Below are positions 33,780-41,368 of a stretch of DNA of 64,000 bases, piece after piece. Below the pieces are notes generated by a model. That model had not been told where the DNA came from. It ran no database searches and worked only from the letters and a program-made list of their open reading frames with translations. The stretch lies in NCBI GenBank assembly GCA_945882915.1, contig CAMCWV010000001.1:1-64000 (forward strand), in the 5' to 3' direction. The stretch is from Waddlia chondrophila WSU 86-1044. Its GTDB lineage: Bacteria > Chlamydiota > Chlamydiia > Chlamydiales > CAMCWV01. A program made the translations under genes and the position numbers. How positions within the stretch are numbered: the stretch's first letter is position 1; each line of letters begins with the position of its first letter.

Positions 33780-34868
33780 ATGAACTCACATCTTCCCCCT
33801 CATAAAAAGACCGTAGTCGTTGGAATGTCCGGAGGTGTAGACTCCTCTGTCACAGCACTGCTGCTTAAAGAGCAAGGCTACAAGGTCATCGGCATGTTTA
33901 TGAAGAACTGGGAAGATGAAGAAGATGGCATCTGTCCAGCAGCAGCCGACTTTGCTGATGTCGCCGCTGTTTGCTCCCAACTTAAGATCCCCTATTATAG
34001 TGTGAATTTCGCGAAGGAGTACTGGGATCTCGTATTTTCCCGCTGCCTCGAAGATTTCAGAGCCGGCTACACCCCAAATCCCGATATCCTCTGCAACAGG
34101 GAAATTAAGTTCAATATTTTCTTTAAAAAAGCACTGGAGCTTGGTGGCGACTTCCTAGCCACCGGACACTACTGCCGCAATCTAGAAATTGATGGAGAAA
34201 ACAAGCTGGCCAAGGGGCTTGACCCTAATAAAGACCAAAGCTACTTCCTCTATACAATCAAGAAAGAGATCTTAAGCAAGGTTCTCTTTCCGATAGGAGA
34301 GATGCACAAAGTGCAGATCCGAGAAATTGCCCTAAAACATGACCTTATAACAGCAAAAAAGAAAGACAGCACCGGAATCTGCTTTATTGGCAAACAAGCA
34401 AAGTTCAAAACCTTTCTAAATAAATACATCGCCCAAAACCCCGGTAACTTCGAAAATTTAAAAGGAGAGGTCGTAGGAAAGCACGATGGCCTTTCCTTCT
34501 ACACCATTGGTCAGCGAAAAGGCTTAAACATCGGAGGCCCCGGCGAAGCGTGGTACGTCCTTTCAAAAGACAGCAATCGGAATGTCGTGATCATTGACCA
34601 AGGAGAAGACAACGCCGCCTTACACCGCCTAAATCTTGTTGCCACAGAAATAACCTGGGTAAGCGGCCAGCCCCCCAAACTCCCCTTCCGCTGCTGCGCT
34701 AAGATTCGGTACCGACAAGAAGATGCGCCTTGCATGGTTGAGAAAATAGATGGAGACCAGATTTACGTCTCTTTTGACCGGCCGCAAAAGGCGATCACCC
34801 CGCGGCAGTCGATTGTCTTTTACGATGGCGACATCTGCCTTGGCGGCGCGATCATCGCAGAGACGTGA
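33780..34868 (+). CDS. mnmA: tRNA-specific 2-thiouridylase MnmA
   Basis: 362 residues. PP-loop VVVGMSGGVDSSVTALLL, GMFMKNWEDE, TPNPDILCNREIKF with first catalytic Cys, LATGHYCR, DPNKDQSYFLY, KKDSTGICFIG with second catalytic Cys, KHDGLSFYTIGQRKGLNIGG, and C-terminal RYRQEDAPC. It thiolates U34 of Glu, Gln and Lys tRNAs. Single gene with its own promoter. Confidence 0.97.
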   Translation: MNSHLPPHKKTVVVGMSGGVDSSVTALLLKEQGYKVIGMFMKNWEDEEDGICPAAADFADVAAVCSQLKIPYYSVNFAKEYWDLVFSRCLEDFRAGYTPNPDILCNREIKFNIFFKKALELGGDFLATGHYCRNLEIDGENKLAKGLDPNKDQSYFLYTIKKEILSKVLFPIGEMHKVQIREIALKHDLITAKKKDSTGICFIGKQAKFKTFLNKYIAQNPGNFENLKGEVVGKHDGLSFYTIGQRKGLNIGGPGEAWYVLSKDSNRNVVIIDQGEDNAALHRLNLVATEITWVSGQPPKLPFRCCAKIRYRQEDAPCMVEKIDGDQIYVSFDRPQKAITPRQSIVFYDGDICLGGAIIAET

Positions 34869-34884
34869 GAGCGAAATACAGGTT

Positions 34885-35050
34885 TTGAAACACAGAGAAC
34901 ATAGGGAAAACATAAGAGGAGACGAGAAAAACTAAACGTAGATAAAAAAAAGCAAAAGCAATTTTACAGCCTCTAACCCTGATTTCTTTTTTTTATTTCT
35001 CTTGTATTTTCTCTGTGTTCTCTGTGCCCCTGTGTTTCAAAACTTGTATT
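34885..35050. repeat. Inverted TTTTGAAACACAGAGAAC repeat
   Basis: GGTTTTGAAACACAGAGAAC (34881) and the mirror TCTCTGTGTTCTCTGTGCCC with CTGTGTTTCAAAACTTG (about 35010-35046) flank an AT-rich 100-bp centre. It is related to the 30341-30435 inverted repeat and lies between two convergent genes, where it may also terminate transcription. Confidence 0.7.
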
Positions 35051-35100
35051 TTTCTTATTTTCTGGCCTTTCAAGCCTCTGTGGTAAAATACATGTATTTA

Positions 35101-36477
35101 CTAGTGCAAGGGGGTGCGGAAAGTCTCTTTGAGGGAAAAGAAAATAACAAGTGAGGCAACGACTCCAGCAAGCGCCAAATAATAGCCTGGCATTTGCAGC
35201 GTCGTCTCTGAAGAAGAAAGCCCTAAGTTGTGGGCGTTGTGAACAAGATAAGTAGCTACAAAAGGGGCCGTTCCACCAAAAACACCCGCTCCTAAATTGT
35301 AGCTAAAGGCAACCGCCGAGTACCGAATATTAGTGGGGAAAGACTCGACTAATGCTGCAGGAAGAGTCCCCTGCAAACAAGAGCCTAGCACACCTATTAT
35401 AATAATAGAGGCCAAGCAAACAATGAAGCTATTAGTGATCGAATGAGCCTCAGGACGTCCTGAAGAGATCATCCAGTAATATAAAGGAATCGATACAATA
35501 GCTGTGCCAAGAGTGGAAATAAGCAGAACCGGCCGGCGCCCTATCCGATCAGAAAGCAGGGCGGCTACTGGGATAAGGGAGATCATAACAAGATTTCCTA
35601 TCGTAGAAATCGCAAGCGCTTGAGCAAACGAGAAGTGAAGATACTCTTTTAGCCAAGTTGGGGTGTAAACAAATGGAATGTACAGCCCGACAGCTTGAAA
35701 GAAAACAATACCGAGAACGATAAAAATCGCTTTTTTATGGGAGCGCATAACCTCGATAAAAGGAATGGCAACCAGTTGGTGCGCCTTTTTATTTTTCTCA
35801 AACTCTGGACTTTCAGGGGCTTTTAATCGGAGCCATATTCCTAGGAGTCCAATGACAAGGGCCCCAATAAAGGGAACTCTCCAGCCCCAAGAAGCGAGTT
35901 GCTCATGCGTAAGAGTTAATGCTAAAATGGTCACAAAAAGAGAAGCGACAATGGTTCCAACGCCAGCTGCGATGTACATAACGCAGCTAAAAAAGGCTCT
36001 TCGATTTTTAGGGGCATATTCGGCAAGCAGCGTGGCTGACCCTGTAAAGTCACCGCCCATGGAAAGGCCTTGAAGGGCCCTGCATAACATCAAGAAAACA
36101 GGAGCAAGCCACCCCCGCCCCCAATGCTCTTTGGCGTAGTCGTAAGTTGGTAGAGCCGCAATCAGCGCCGTAGGCAATGCGATGAGGCTTACTGTGATAA
36201 TAAGGGTTAGCTTCCTGCCAAACTTATCGCCTAAGTGGCCAAACAAAAGCCCGCCGATAGGCCTCATCAGGTAAGCCACGGCAAAAATAGCAAAAGTCGC
36301 AAGTAAAGAAGTTGCCCGACTTTCAGCAGGAAAAAATTGTGTAGCAATCACCGGAGCTAAAAAACCATATAAAGCAAAGTCATACCATTCGATTGCAGTA
36401 CCGATGCCGCCAGCAAAAAACATCTTCAAGGTGGGCGCGGGAGAATTTAATGAAGGCTTTTGAAAGGTGGTCTGCAT
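35101..36477 (-). CDS. MHS-family (ProP-like) proton symporter
   Basis: 458 residues, 12 predicted membrane segments. Features of the metabolite:H+ symporter family: GGIGTAIEWYDFALYGFLAP at the start, RPIGGLLFGHLGDKFGRK after helix 2, RALQGLSMGGDFTGSATLLA, ALLSDRIGRRPVLLIST. Substrates of the family include proline/betaine, citrate and alpha-ketoglutarate; not resolved here. Cytoplasmic membrane. Divergent from the methyltransferase at 36557. Confidence 0.88.
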   Translation of the reverse strand: MQTTFQKPSLNSPAPTLKMFFAGGIGTAIEWYDFALYGFLAPVIATQFFPAESRATSLLATFAIFAVAYLMRPIGGLLFGHLGDKFGRKLTLIITVSLIALPTALIAALPTYDYAKEHWGRGWLAPVFLMLCRALQGLSMGGDFTGSATLLAEYAPKNRRAFFSCVMYIAAGVGTIVASLFVTILALTLTHEQLASWGWRVPFIGALVIGLLGIWLRLKAPESPEFEKNKKAHQLVAIPFIEVMRSHKKAIFIVLGIVFFQAVGLYIPFVYTPTWLKEYLHFSFAQALAISTIGNLVMISLIPVAALLSDRIGRRPVLLISTLGTAIVSIPLYYWMISSGRPEAHSITNSFIVCLASIIIIGVLGSCLQGTLPAALVESFPTNIRYSAVAFSYNLGAGVFGGTAPFVATYLVHNAHNLGLSSSETTLQMPGYYLALAGVVASLVIFFSLKETFRTPLH

Positions 36478-36556
36478 GAGCGATTCCTGTTAAAATCTTT
36501 TATACTAATACTCGCGTTAAAATAAAAAAGACACATAAAATAAAAAAAAAACACAA

Positions 36557-37372
36557 ATGAATACTCAAAAAAATCATAATCAAAGCCAAAAAGAGCCTGG
36601 AAGAACCGCTCCGAATAAAAACGCTCGAGAGGAAGTTAAATACTACGGGATCCACGCCTGCATCAAACTGTGGGAACGGCGCCCAAATGACGTTATCCGT
36701 ATTTATGTAGAAACCTCCAAAGTCAAGCAGCTCTCCCCCATGCTAAAATGGTGCGCTGCGCAGAAAAAAGCCTACCATGTCGTGGCAACAGAAGAGCTAA
36801 ACCGGATCACAGACTCCGTTCACCATGAAGGGGTGTGTCTGCTAGCCCTAGCTCCTCTCAAAATGCATTTTGAAGACCTTCTTGCGACCCTTTCACGCGG
36901 CAACAAAAAAATGTGCCTTCTTTATTTAGACGGCGTACAAAACCCTCACAACGTTGGATCTGTCTTGCGTATTTGCGCTCATTTTGGAGTCCCCTACATC
37001 CTAGGGCCCGCTGCAAAGCTCCCCGCTCTATCCCCATCTGCGCTTCGCGTTGCTAAAGGGGGCGGAGAAGTTGTACAAATGATCCCGCTTGCTCATCCAA
37101 AAAAAGCCATTCTTGAGCTCAAACAAAAAGGGTTTGTCTTGCTAGCCTCTTCAAGTCACAAAGGCAGCTCTGTGTATGACTACCCCTTTCCTGAGCGGAC
37201 GATCCTTGCTTTAGGGGGTGAAAGCGAGGGGGTTACAGCACCTATTCTTGAGATTGCTAAAGACACGCTGCTTATTCCAGGAACAGGCGAAGTAGAAAGC
37301 TTGAATGTGGCGATTGCCTGCGGCCTTTTTGTTGGCGAATACTGGCGCCAAACATATACTCCTCGTAGCTGA
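36557..37372 (+). CDS. SpoU/TrmH-family RNA 2'-O-methyltransferase
   Basis: 271 residues. Substrate-binding N-domain (KYYGIHACIKLWERRPNDVI, VHHEGVCLLA), then the trefoil-knot domain: YLDGVQNPHNVGSVLRIC (motif 1), LALGGESEGV (motif 2), ESLNVAIACGLFVGEY (motif 3). Closest in layout to RlmB/TrmH; the rRNA or tRNA target is unknown. The last six residues (TYTPRS) and the TGA come from a type A repeat arm inserted at the 3' end; motif 3 is unaffected. Confidence 0.9.
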   Translation: MNTQKNHNQSQKEPGRTAPNKNAREEVKYYGIHACIKLWERRPNDVIRIYVETSKVKQLSPMLKWCAAQKKAYHVVATEELNRITDSVHHEGVCLLALAPLKMHFEDLLATLSRGNKKMCLLYLDGVQNPHNVGSVLRICAHFGVPYILGPAAKLPALSPSALRVAKGGGEVVQMIPLAHPKKAILELKQKGFVLLASSSHKGSSVYDYPFPERTILALGGESEGVTAPILEIAKDTLLIPGTGEVESLNVAIACGLFVGEYWRQTYTPRS

Positions 37373-37384
37373 AAATGGGAATTT
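37355..37384. repeat. Palindromic repeat, type A half copy (copy 14)
   Basis: TATACTCCTCGTAGCTGAAA then ATGGGAATTT. It overlaps the 3' end of the upstream methyltransferase gene and stops 9 bp before the next start. Confidence 0.85.
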
Positions 37385-37392
37385 GATGATAT

Positions 37393-38325
37393 ATGGAAAA
37401 GCTTGATTGTATCGGCTATTTGGCTCCTGATGGGCTTGAGAAACAAGTTTTAGATGGCCTAACGCATGTCACGGCAAGGTACGACCGGCTGATTCTAGCA
37501 GACGGACCGCTGCAGGCCGCCACTTGGGCGCAAAACATTTGGCTCACCCCCCTTCTAATCCCCATCACTTCTATTGGCGATGGAGTAAAAAAGCTCCGCT
37601 CGTTCCAGCGGAATTGGGCCTACTACCCGTGCGGCACTCACCACAGGCGGGCAAGCCTCATTAGCAAGCAGCTTCCTTATGTCTCTACCAAACCCCTTCC
37701 ATTTGGAAGCGTACTCCCACAAATCACACCTCAAACGCAATTAGGCTCGTGGACTCTTCTTGATCCACAAACAATTTTAGCGTCACCCGGCTGCTCTAGC
37801 CCTTTTCCAAACGGAGAGCTCTCCTTTGAAGAATGCAAAGCAGATCCTCCAGCAGGGCCACCAGGACGTGCCTACCTAAAGCTGTGGGAGTCGCTCACAC
37901 TTCTTAGAAAATTTCCTCAAAAGGGAGAGCATTGCTTGGAGCTTGGCGCCAGCCCCGGAAGCTGGACGTGGGTGCTAGCAAAACTAGGCGCTGACGTGCT
38001 TGCTGTTGACAGGGCCCCATTAGACCCTGCCATTGCAGCAATGTCAGGGGTTAAATTCCAGAAAGGAGATGGTTTTTCTATTAAGCCCGAAGATGTAGAG
38101 CGTGTCGACTGGATCTTCAGCGATATTATCTGCTACCCAGAGAAGCTTCTTTCATGGGTAAAAATGTGGGTAGACTCAGGCAAATGCCGCAACTTTGTTT
38201 GCACCATTAAATTTCAAGGAGCTGAGCATTACAAGATGATCCCCGAATTTGCCGCGATTCCCGGCAGCAAGGTGATCCACCTCTTTCACAATAAACACGA
38301 GCTCACCTGGATGCTGCAAAACTGA
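37393..38325 (+). CDS. FtsJ/RlmM-like SAM-dependent methyltransferase
   Basis: 310 residues. N-terminal RNA-binding-like region; SAM motif CLELGASPGSWTWVLAKLGA (about residues 182-201), VLAVDRAPLD, WIFSDIICYPEKLLSW with the Asp, and NFVCTIKFQGAEHY with the Lys, resembling the FtsJ K-D-K-E set. RlmM 2'-O-methylates C2498 of 23S rRNA; this may be its chlamydial counterpart. It follows the SpoU methyltransferase in the same direction with 20 bp between. Confidence 0.82.
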   Translation: MEKLDCIGYLAPDGLEKQVLDGLTHVTARYDRLILADGPLQAATWAQNIWLTPLLIPITSIGDGVKKLRSFQRNWAYYPCGTHHRRASLISKQLPYVSTKPLPFGSVLPQITPQTQLGSWTLLDPQTILASPGCSSPFPNGELSFEECKADPPAGPPGRAYLKLWESLTLLRKFPQKGEHCLELGASPGSWTWVLAKLGADVLAVDRAPLDPAIAAMSGVKFQKGDGFSIKPEDVERVDWIFSDIICYPEKLLSWVKMWVDSGKCRNFVCTIKFQGAEHYKMIPEFAAIPGSKVIHLFHNKHELTWMLQN

Positions 38326-38380
38326 ATTTCTTCTTCTGTTTTTTGGCAATCGTGTAAGATATGAACAACCTACACAGTTA

Positions 38381-38450
38381 TATACTCCTCTTAGCTGAAA
38401 ACGGGAATTTCGACGGCGCCAAAGCCCCGTTTTCAGCTAAGAGGAGTATA
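38381..38450. repeat. Palindromic repeat, type A short form (copy 15)
   Basis: 70 bp. It is read through in one frame as LLLAENGNFDGAKAPFSAKR, showing that one of the three frames of the element has no stop. Confidence 0.95.
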
Positions 38451-38468
38451 GTCGATAAAGGAGTTTAT

Positions 38469-38804
38469 ATGAAAAAATTTGGCTTGTTTATACTGGGAGT
38501 TACCGCTTTCCTTTCAATGACTCCGTGTGTCTATGCAGTACTTCCACCGCTCTATCAATCACAGCGGGAGATCAAAGCAATCCTCGAAAACAAGAAACTT
38601 GGTGAGCAGCTATCAAGTGGATACGGGGTTCAAAAGATCCAAAGAAATAAAAAAGGGTACGAAATCACAACAATTCGCCACCGCATTCAAGTAGATGTCA
38701 TTTATCAAGCAAAGACGCCAGGTCACGTTGGCCCTGCAAAGTTCACCCTCTGCTTCCACGAGGCAACACCAATCCCAGGAGAGACTCCTACTCCAACAAA
38801 ATAA
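38469..38804 (+). CDS. Small exported protein (111 residues)
   Basis: ATG 38469 has AAGGAG 7 bases upstream; the frame is open upstream only because the repeat is open. Signal peptide MKKFGLFILGVTAFLSMTP, cleavage after VYA. Mature part is basic with a Pro/Thr-rich end (IPGETPTPTK). No family recognised. Followed after 9 bp by a truncated membrane ORF. Confidence 0.7.
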   Translation: MKKFGLFILGVTAFLSMTPCVYAVLPPLYQSQREIKAILENKKLGEQLSSGYGVQKIQRNKKGYEITTIRHRIQVDVIYQAKTPGHVGPAKFTLCFHEATPIPGETPTPTK

Positions 38805-38813
38805 AGAAACCTT

Positions 38814-38960
38814 ATGAACTATTTAAAAGCCTTCAGCGCCGGGCTCATCCTTCCAGGGACGGTGCTTCCTATTTTCGTGCTCATCACAACGTTAATGGGT
38901 CTCGGGCAGATAGCCAACATCTTCCTCATTCACATGATTCCGCTTATATACTCCTCTTAG
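38814..38960 (+). pseudogene. 48-residue membrane-protein fragment truncated by a palindromic repeat
   Basis: The frame MNYLKAFSAGLILPGTVLPI, FVLITTLMGLGQIANIFLIH, MIPLIYSS ends at TAG inside a type A repeat arm (TATACTCCTCTTAG). It begins 9 bp after the previous gene. Two hydrophobic stretches look like the first two helices of a longer membrane protein; no continuation is found beyond the repeat at 39112. Interpreted as a gene cut off by the repeat, or a gene whose 3' part was lost by recombination between repeats. Confidence 0.6.
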
Positions 38961-39112
38961 CTGAAAACGGGAATTTGGGCTAGCGCGAAAGCTCCAGCGG
39001 CTGAACGATCGCAAGTGCCTTAGTATTAGAAATACAAAGGGCACTTGCGATCGTGGAAATTCGGCAGCTTTCGCGCCGCACACCCGTAATTTCAATATTG
39101 ACAGACCACTAG
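38947..39112. repeat. Chimeric palindromic repeat: type A left half, type B right half (copy 16)
   Basis: The left arm is TATACTCCTCTTAGCTGAAA...; the right half is GTGGAAATTCGGC...CCGCACACC...AATATTGACAGACCACTAG, as in the type B element at 20218-20383. The switch falls in the shared CGATCGCAAGTGCCTTAGTA core, so it looks like a recombinant. Confidence 0.92.
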
Positions 39113-39118
39113 TTCAGC

Positions 39119-39982
39119 CTACTGAGCACGCTTCCGTTTGTTGTTAGCCATAAGACCTGACGAGGTAGGCTCTGTTGAGGCAGCCCCCCACCCAACAGGA
39201 GCGACCACTAAAGCACAGACCTCCGAAGACTCCATAGAACCCGCGCTAGAAGTAGGTTCGTCTACATCACATGCCCATCCATTTAAAGCAAAGTCCTCCT
39301 GATCAAGCCTCCATTCGTCGTTATCCATAAGATCTGACAAGGTAGGCTCTGCTGATGCAACCCCCCTCCCAACAGGAGCGACCACTAAAGCACAGACCTC
39401 CGAAGGCTCCATAGAACCCGCTCTAGAAGCAGGTTCGTCTACATCACATACCGATCCATTTTCCGAGGAATGCCCAGCGGCCCCCTCCAATCCAATATTC
39501 GAAAAAAACCTATCCCCTATAATACTTAAAATTTCATCATCCCCAGAAAAATCTTCTTTAGAAAAAAAATCTCTAGGGGAAGGTTCGCATCTGCTGAACT
39601 TTTTCCGTATATCCCCCTCTTCTTCATCAGCGAGCTCTCTTGTATTACAATTAAAACCAACCGGGGCAGAACGAGCTCCCCACTGATCCAAAGAAGGAGG
39701 AAAATCAGCAGAAAAAGATCTTATAGAAGACGCAAATACTGAAGAGGCTCTTGGATCATCAGGCAAACAGCTCCAAACACCACGAGTAGACGCCGGAGTA
39801 AGATTTGGCCTAACAGTCGATGCAAATGAACAGGCGCTTGAAAAACCTGAGCGCTCACTGCCCTTCTCTTCAAAGCAAGAAGAACCGCCCCCTGGGGTGA
39901 CGGGGGAAGAACTTGTATCCATTGAATGGAAACCCTGATTAACCCTTTGAGCTATTGGTCTGAGAAAACTTGAAAAAGCCAT
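39119..39982 (-). CDS. Hypothetical protein with tandem 60-residue repeats and a KRKR tail
   Basis: 287 residues from ATG 39982 (MAFSSFLRPIAQ). Ser/Glu-rich and low complexity in the first two-thirds, with no signal peptide. The C-terminal part has two near-identical 60-residue units (180-bp DNA repeat at about 39136 and 39316) containing EVCALVVAPVG and CDVDEP, the last ending NNKRKRAQ, which resembles a monopartite nuclear localisation signal. No family recognised. The context (accessory, repeat-flanked) suits an effector, but this is inference. Confidence 0.6.
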   Translation of the reverse strand: MAFSSFLRPIAQRVNQGFHSMDTSSSPVTPGGGSSCFEEKGSERSGFSSACSFASTVRPNLTPASTRGVWSCLPDDPRASSVFASSIRSFSADFPPSLDQWGARSAPVGFNCNTRELADEEEGDIRKKFSRCEPSPRDFFSKEDFSGDDEILSIIGDRFFSNIGLEGAAGHSSENGSVCDVDEPASRAGSMEPSEVCALVVAPVGRGVASAEPTLSDLMDNDEWRLDQEDFALNGWACDVDEPTSSAGSMESSEVCALVVAPVGWGAASTEPTSSGLMANNKRKRAQ

Positions 39983-40280
39983 AATTAAAATCACCAATTA
40001 AAGAAAATTCATAATAAAAAAATTATAGCACAAACAAAAGAAAAAATCAATAAAAATATCTAACAACAAAAACCACAATAGAAACACGCAAGCGCCTTAC
40101 AGCAAGACACTTAAAAACGAACAAAGTTCCTTAAGCACTGCCGCTTAAGGATTTATTCCTAAACTCCTGAGATGCAATGCCGATAACTATAATGAGCCTA
40201 AAAAGAGCTATAAGATTTCAAGGAAACCAAGTAGCAAACTTTTAGACTCAAATTAATAAACCTAAACAGGAGTTAATATC
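39983..40280. other. AT-rich gap upstream of the histone-like gene
   Basis: No gene seen. It contains a 9-bp hairpin TCCTTAAGC/GCTTAAGGA (about 40129-40152) and a TATAAT at 40188-40193 without a convincing -35 box, a possible start for the 40281 gene with a leader of about 80 nt. Confidence 0.4.
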
Positions 40281-40550
40281 ATGAAAGTTTTAAAGAAAGC
40301 ATTAGCTAAAAAGACGCCTATAAAACCAATTAAGAAAAGTGTTAAAAAGGCTATTAAGAAAGTAGTGGCAGCTAATAAAAAACCACTTATCAAGAAGCCT
40401 GCTGTAAAAAGACCAGCTCTTAAGAAAATTGTAGTCACCAAGAAATTAGCCGTTAAAGGTTCAGTAAAAAAACTAGCTCCTAAGAAAATTGTAGCCACCA
40501 AGAAATTAGCCGTTAAACGTCCATTAAAAAAAGCCGCTAGCGCTTGCTAA
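40281..40550 (+). CDS. Histone H1-like (Hc2/HctB-type) lysine-rich protein
   Basis: 89 residues, about 40% Lys plus Ala/Val/Pro, of the KKALAKK, VKKAIKK, KKPAVKR type. Contains a duplicated KKIVVTKKLAVK / KKIVATKKLAVK unit (20-residue period) and ends AASAC with a single terminal-region Cys. This matches chlamydial H1-like proteins, which condense DNA in the elementary body. AACAGGAG lies 8 bases before ATG. A strong terminator follows. It is shorter than typical Hc2 proteins; these vary by repeat number. Confidence 0.85.
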   Translation: MKVLKKALAKKTPIKPIKKSVKKAIKKVVAANKKPLIKKPAVKRPALKKIVVTKKLAVKGSVKKLAPKKIVATKKLAVKRPLKKAASAC

Positions 40551-40584
40551 AAAGCCAGACTTAAAAAGCGCTTAGCTTTTATAC

Positions 40585-40629
40585 CCGGCATGTGGGGCCA
40601 AAACGGGGCCGCCCAATGCCGGTTTTTTT
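40585..40629 (+). terminator. Intrinsic terminator of the histone-like gene
   Basis: CCGGCATGTGGGGCC, loop AAAAC, GGGGCCGCCCAATGCCGG, then seven T. Located 35 bp after the stop codon. Confidence 0.9.
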
Positions 40630-40633
40630 GTAA

Positions 40634-40705
40634 TATACTCCTCTTAGCTGAAAATGGGACTTTGGACGGCGCCAAAGCCCTGAGGGGTATGTGAACTGTT
40701 ATAAA
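40634..40705. repeat. Type A half copy fused to an AACAGTTCACATACCC end (copy 17)
   Basis: TATACTCCTCTTAGCTGAAA ... GGACGGCGCCAAAGCC, then CTGAGGGGTATGTGAACTGT TAT. The second part is the inverse of 4789-4811, so two repeat families share a junction here. Confidence 0.85.
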
Positions 40706-40710
40706 TTGAA

Positions 40711-41334
40711 TTACAATAACAGCCGAATAACCTCTTCATCTTCAGTTGCCGAAAACTCCTTATAGAACTGTCCTACGGCCTGAAATTCTGAAGGGTTTGA
40801 CACACAGACGACTTCATCCACAAGCTTTTGGATCTCTTCTAAAGTGTCCTGAGGAGAAACCGGAACAGCCACAACAACCCTTTTAGCCCCCTCCAGCTTT
40901 GCAGAACGAATCGCCGCCTTCATCGTAGAGCCCGTAGCCAGGCCATCATCGACCAAGATGACTGTCTTCCCCTTCAGCTCTCTTGGAGGGCGCCCTTGGC
41001 GGTAACTATTAAGCCTTCTCAGCGCCTGGACTTTCTCCTTCTCAACCCCGTGAATGATGTGCTCTTTTGGAACGCTTAGTTGAATAATAAGAGCGGTGTT
41101 CCAGATTCCCTCCCCCGTCTCTGTGATTGCCCCAATCGCAAGCTCTGGGTTACCAGGCGCGCCGATTTTGCGAGGGCAAATAATATCAAGAGGAAGGTGG
41201 AGGCTTTTTGCGATAACGTGGGCTGTGACCACGCCACCACGTGGCAGACCAATGACAATCGCCTGTGGATCGCGAAGGTATTTTGACAGTAAATGGACAA
41301 GCTCTTGGCCGGCGTGTCGACGATCGCGAAACAT
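40711..41334 (-). CDS. Phosphoribosyltransferase-domain protein
   Basis: 207 residues from ATG 41334 (MFRDRRHAGQELVHLL) with AAAGG upstream; a longer frame to 41433 is unlikely. It has AIVIGLPRGGVVTA, PRKIGAPGNPELAIGA and the PRPP loop VILVDDGLATGSTMKAA. This is the type I PRTase family often fused to dienelactone hydrolase in other bacteria; its natural substrate is unclear. Upstream lie the two AGCS genes on the same strand with a 34-bp gap. Confidence 0.85.
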   Translation of the reverse strand: MFRDRRHAGQELVHLLSKYLRDPQAIVIGLPRGGVVTAHVIAKSLHLPLDIICPRKIGAPGNPELAIGAITETGEGIWNTALIIQLSVPKEHIIHGVEKEKVQALRRLNSYRQGRPPRELKGKTVILVDDGLATGSTMKAAIRSAKLEGAKRVVVAVPVSPQDTLEEIQKLVDEVVCVSNPSEFQAVGQFYKEFSATEDEEVIRLLL

Positions 41335-41368
41335 TATGGAGCCTTTCTTAAAAACATGGATAGAATAT

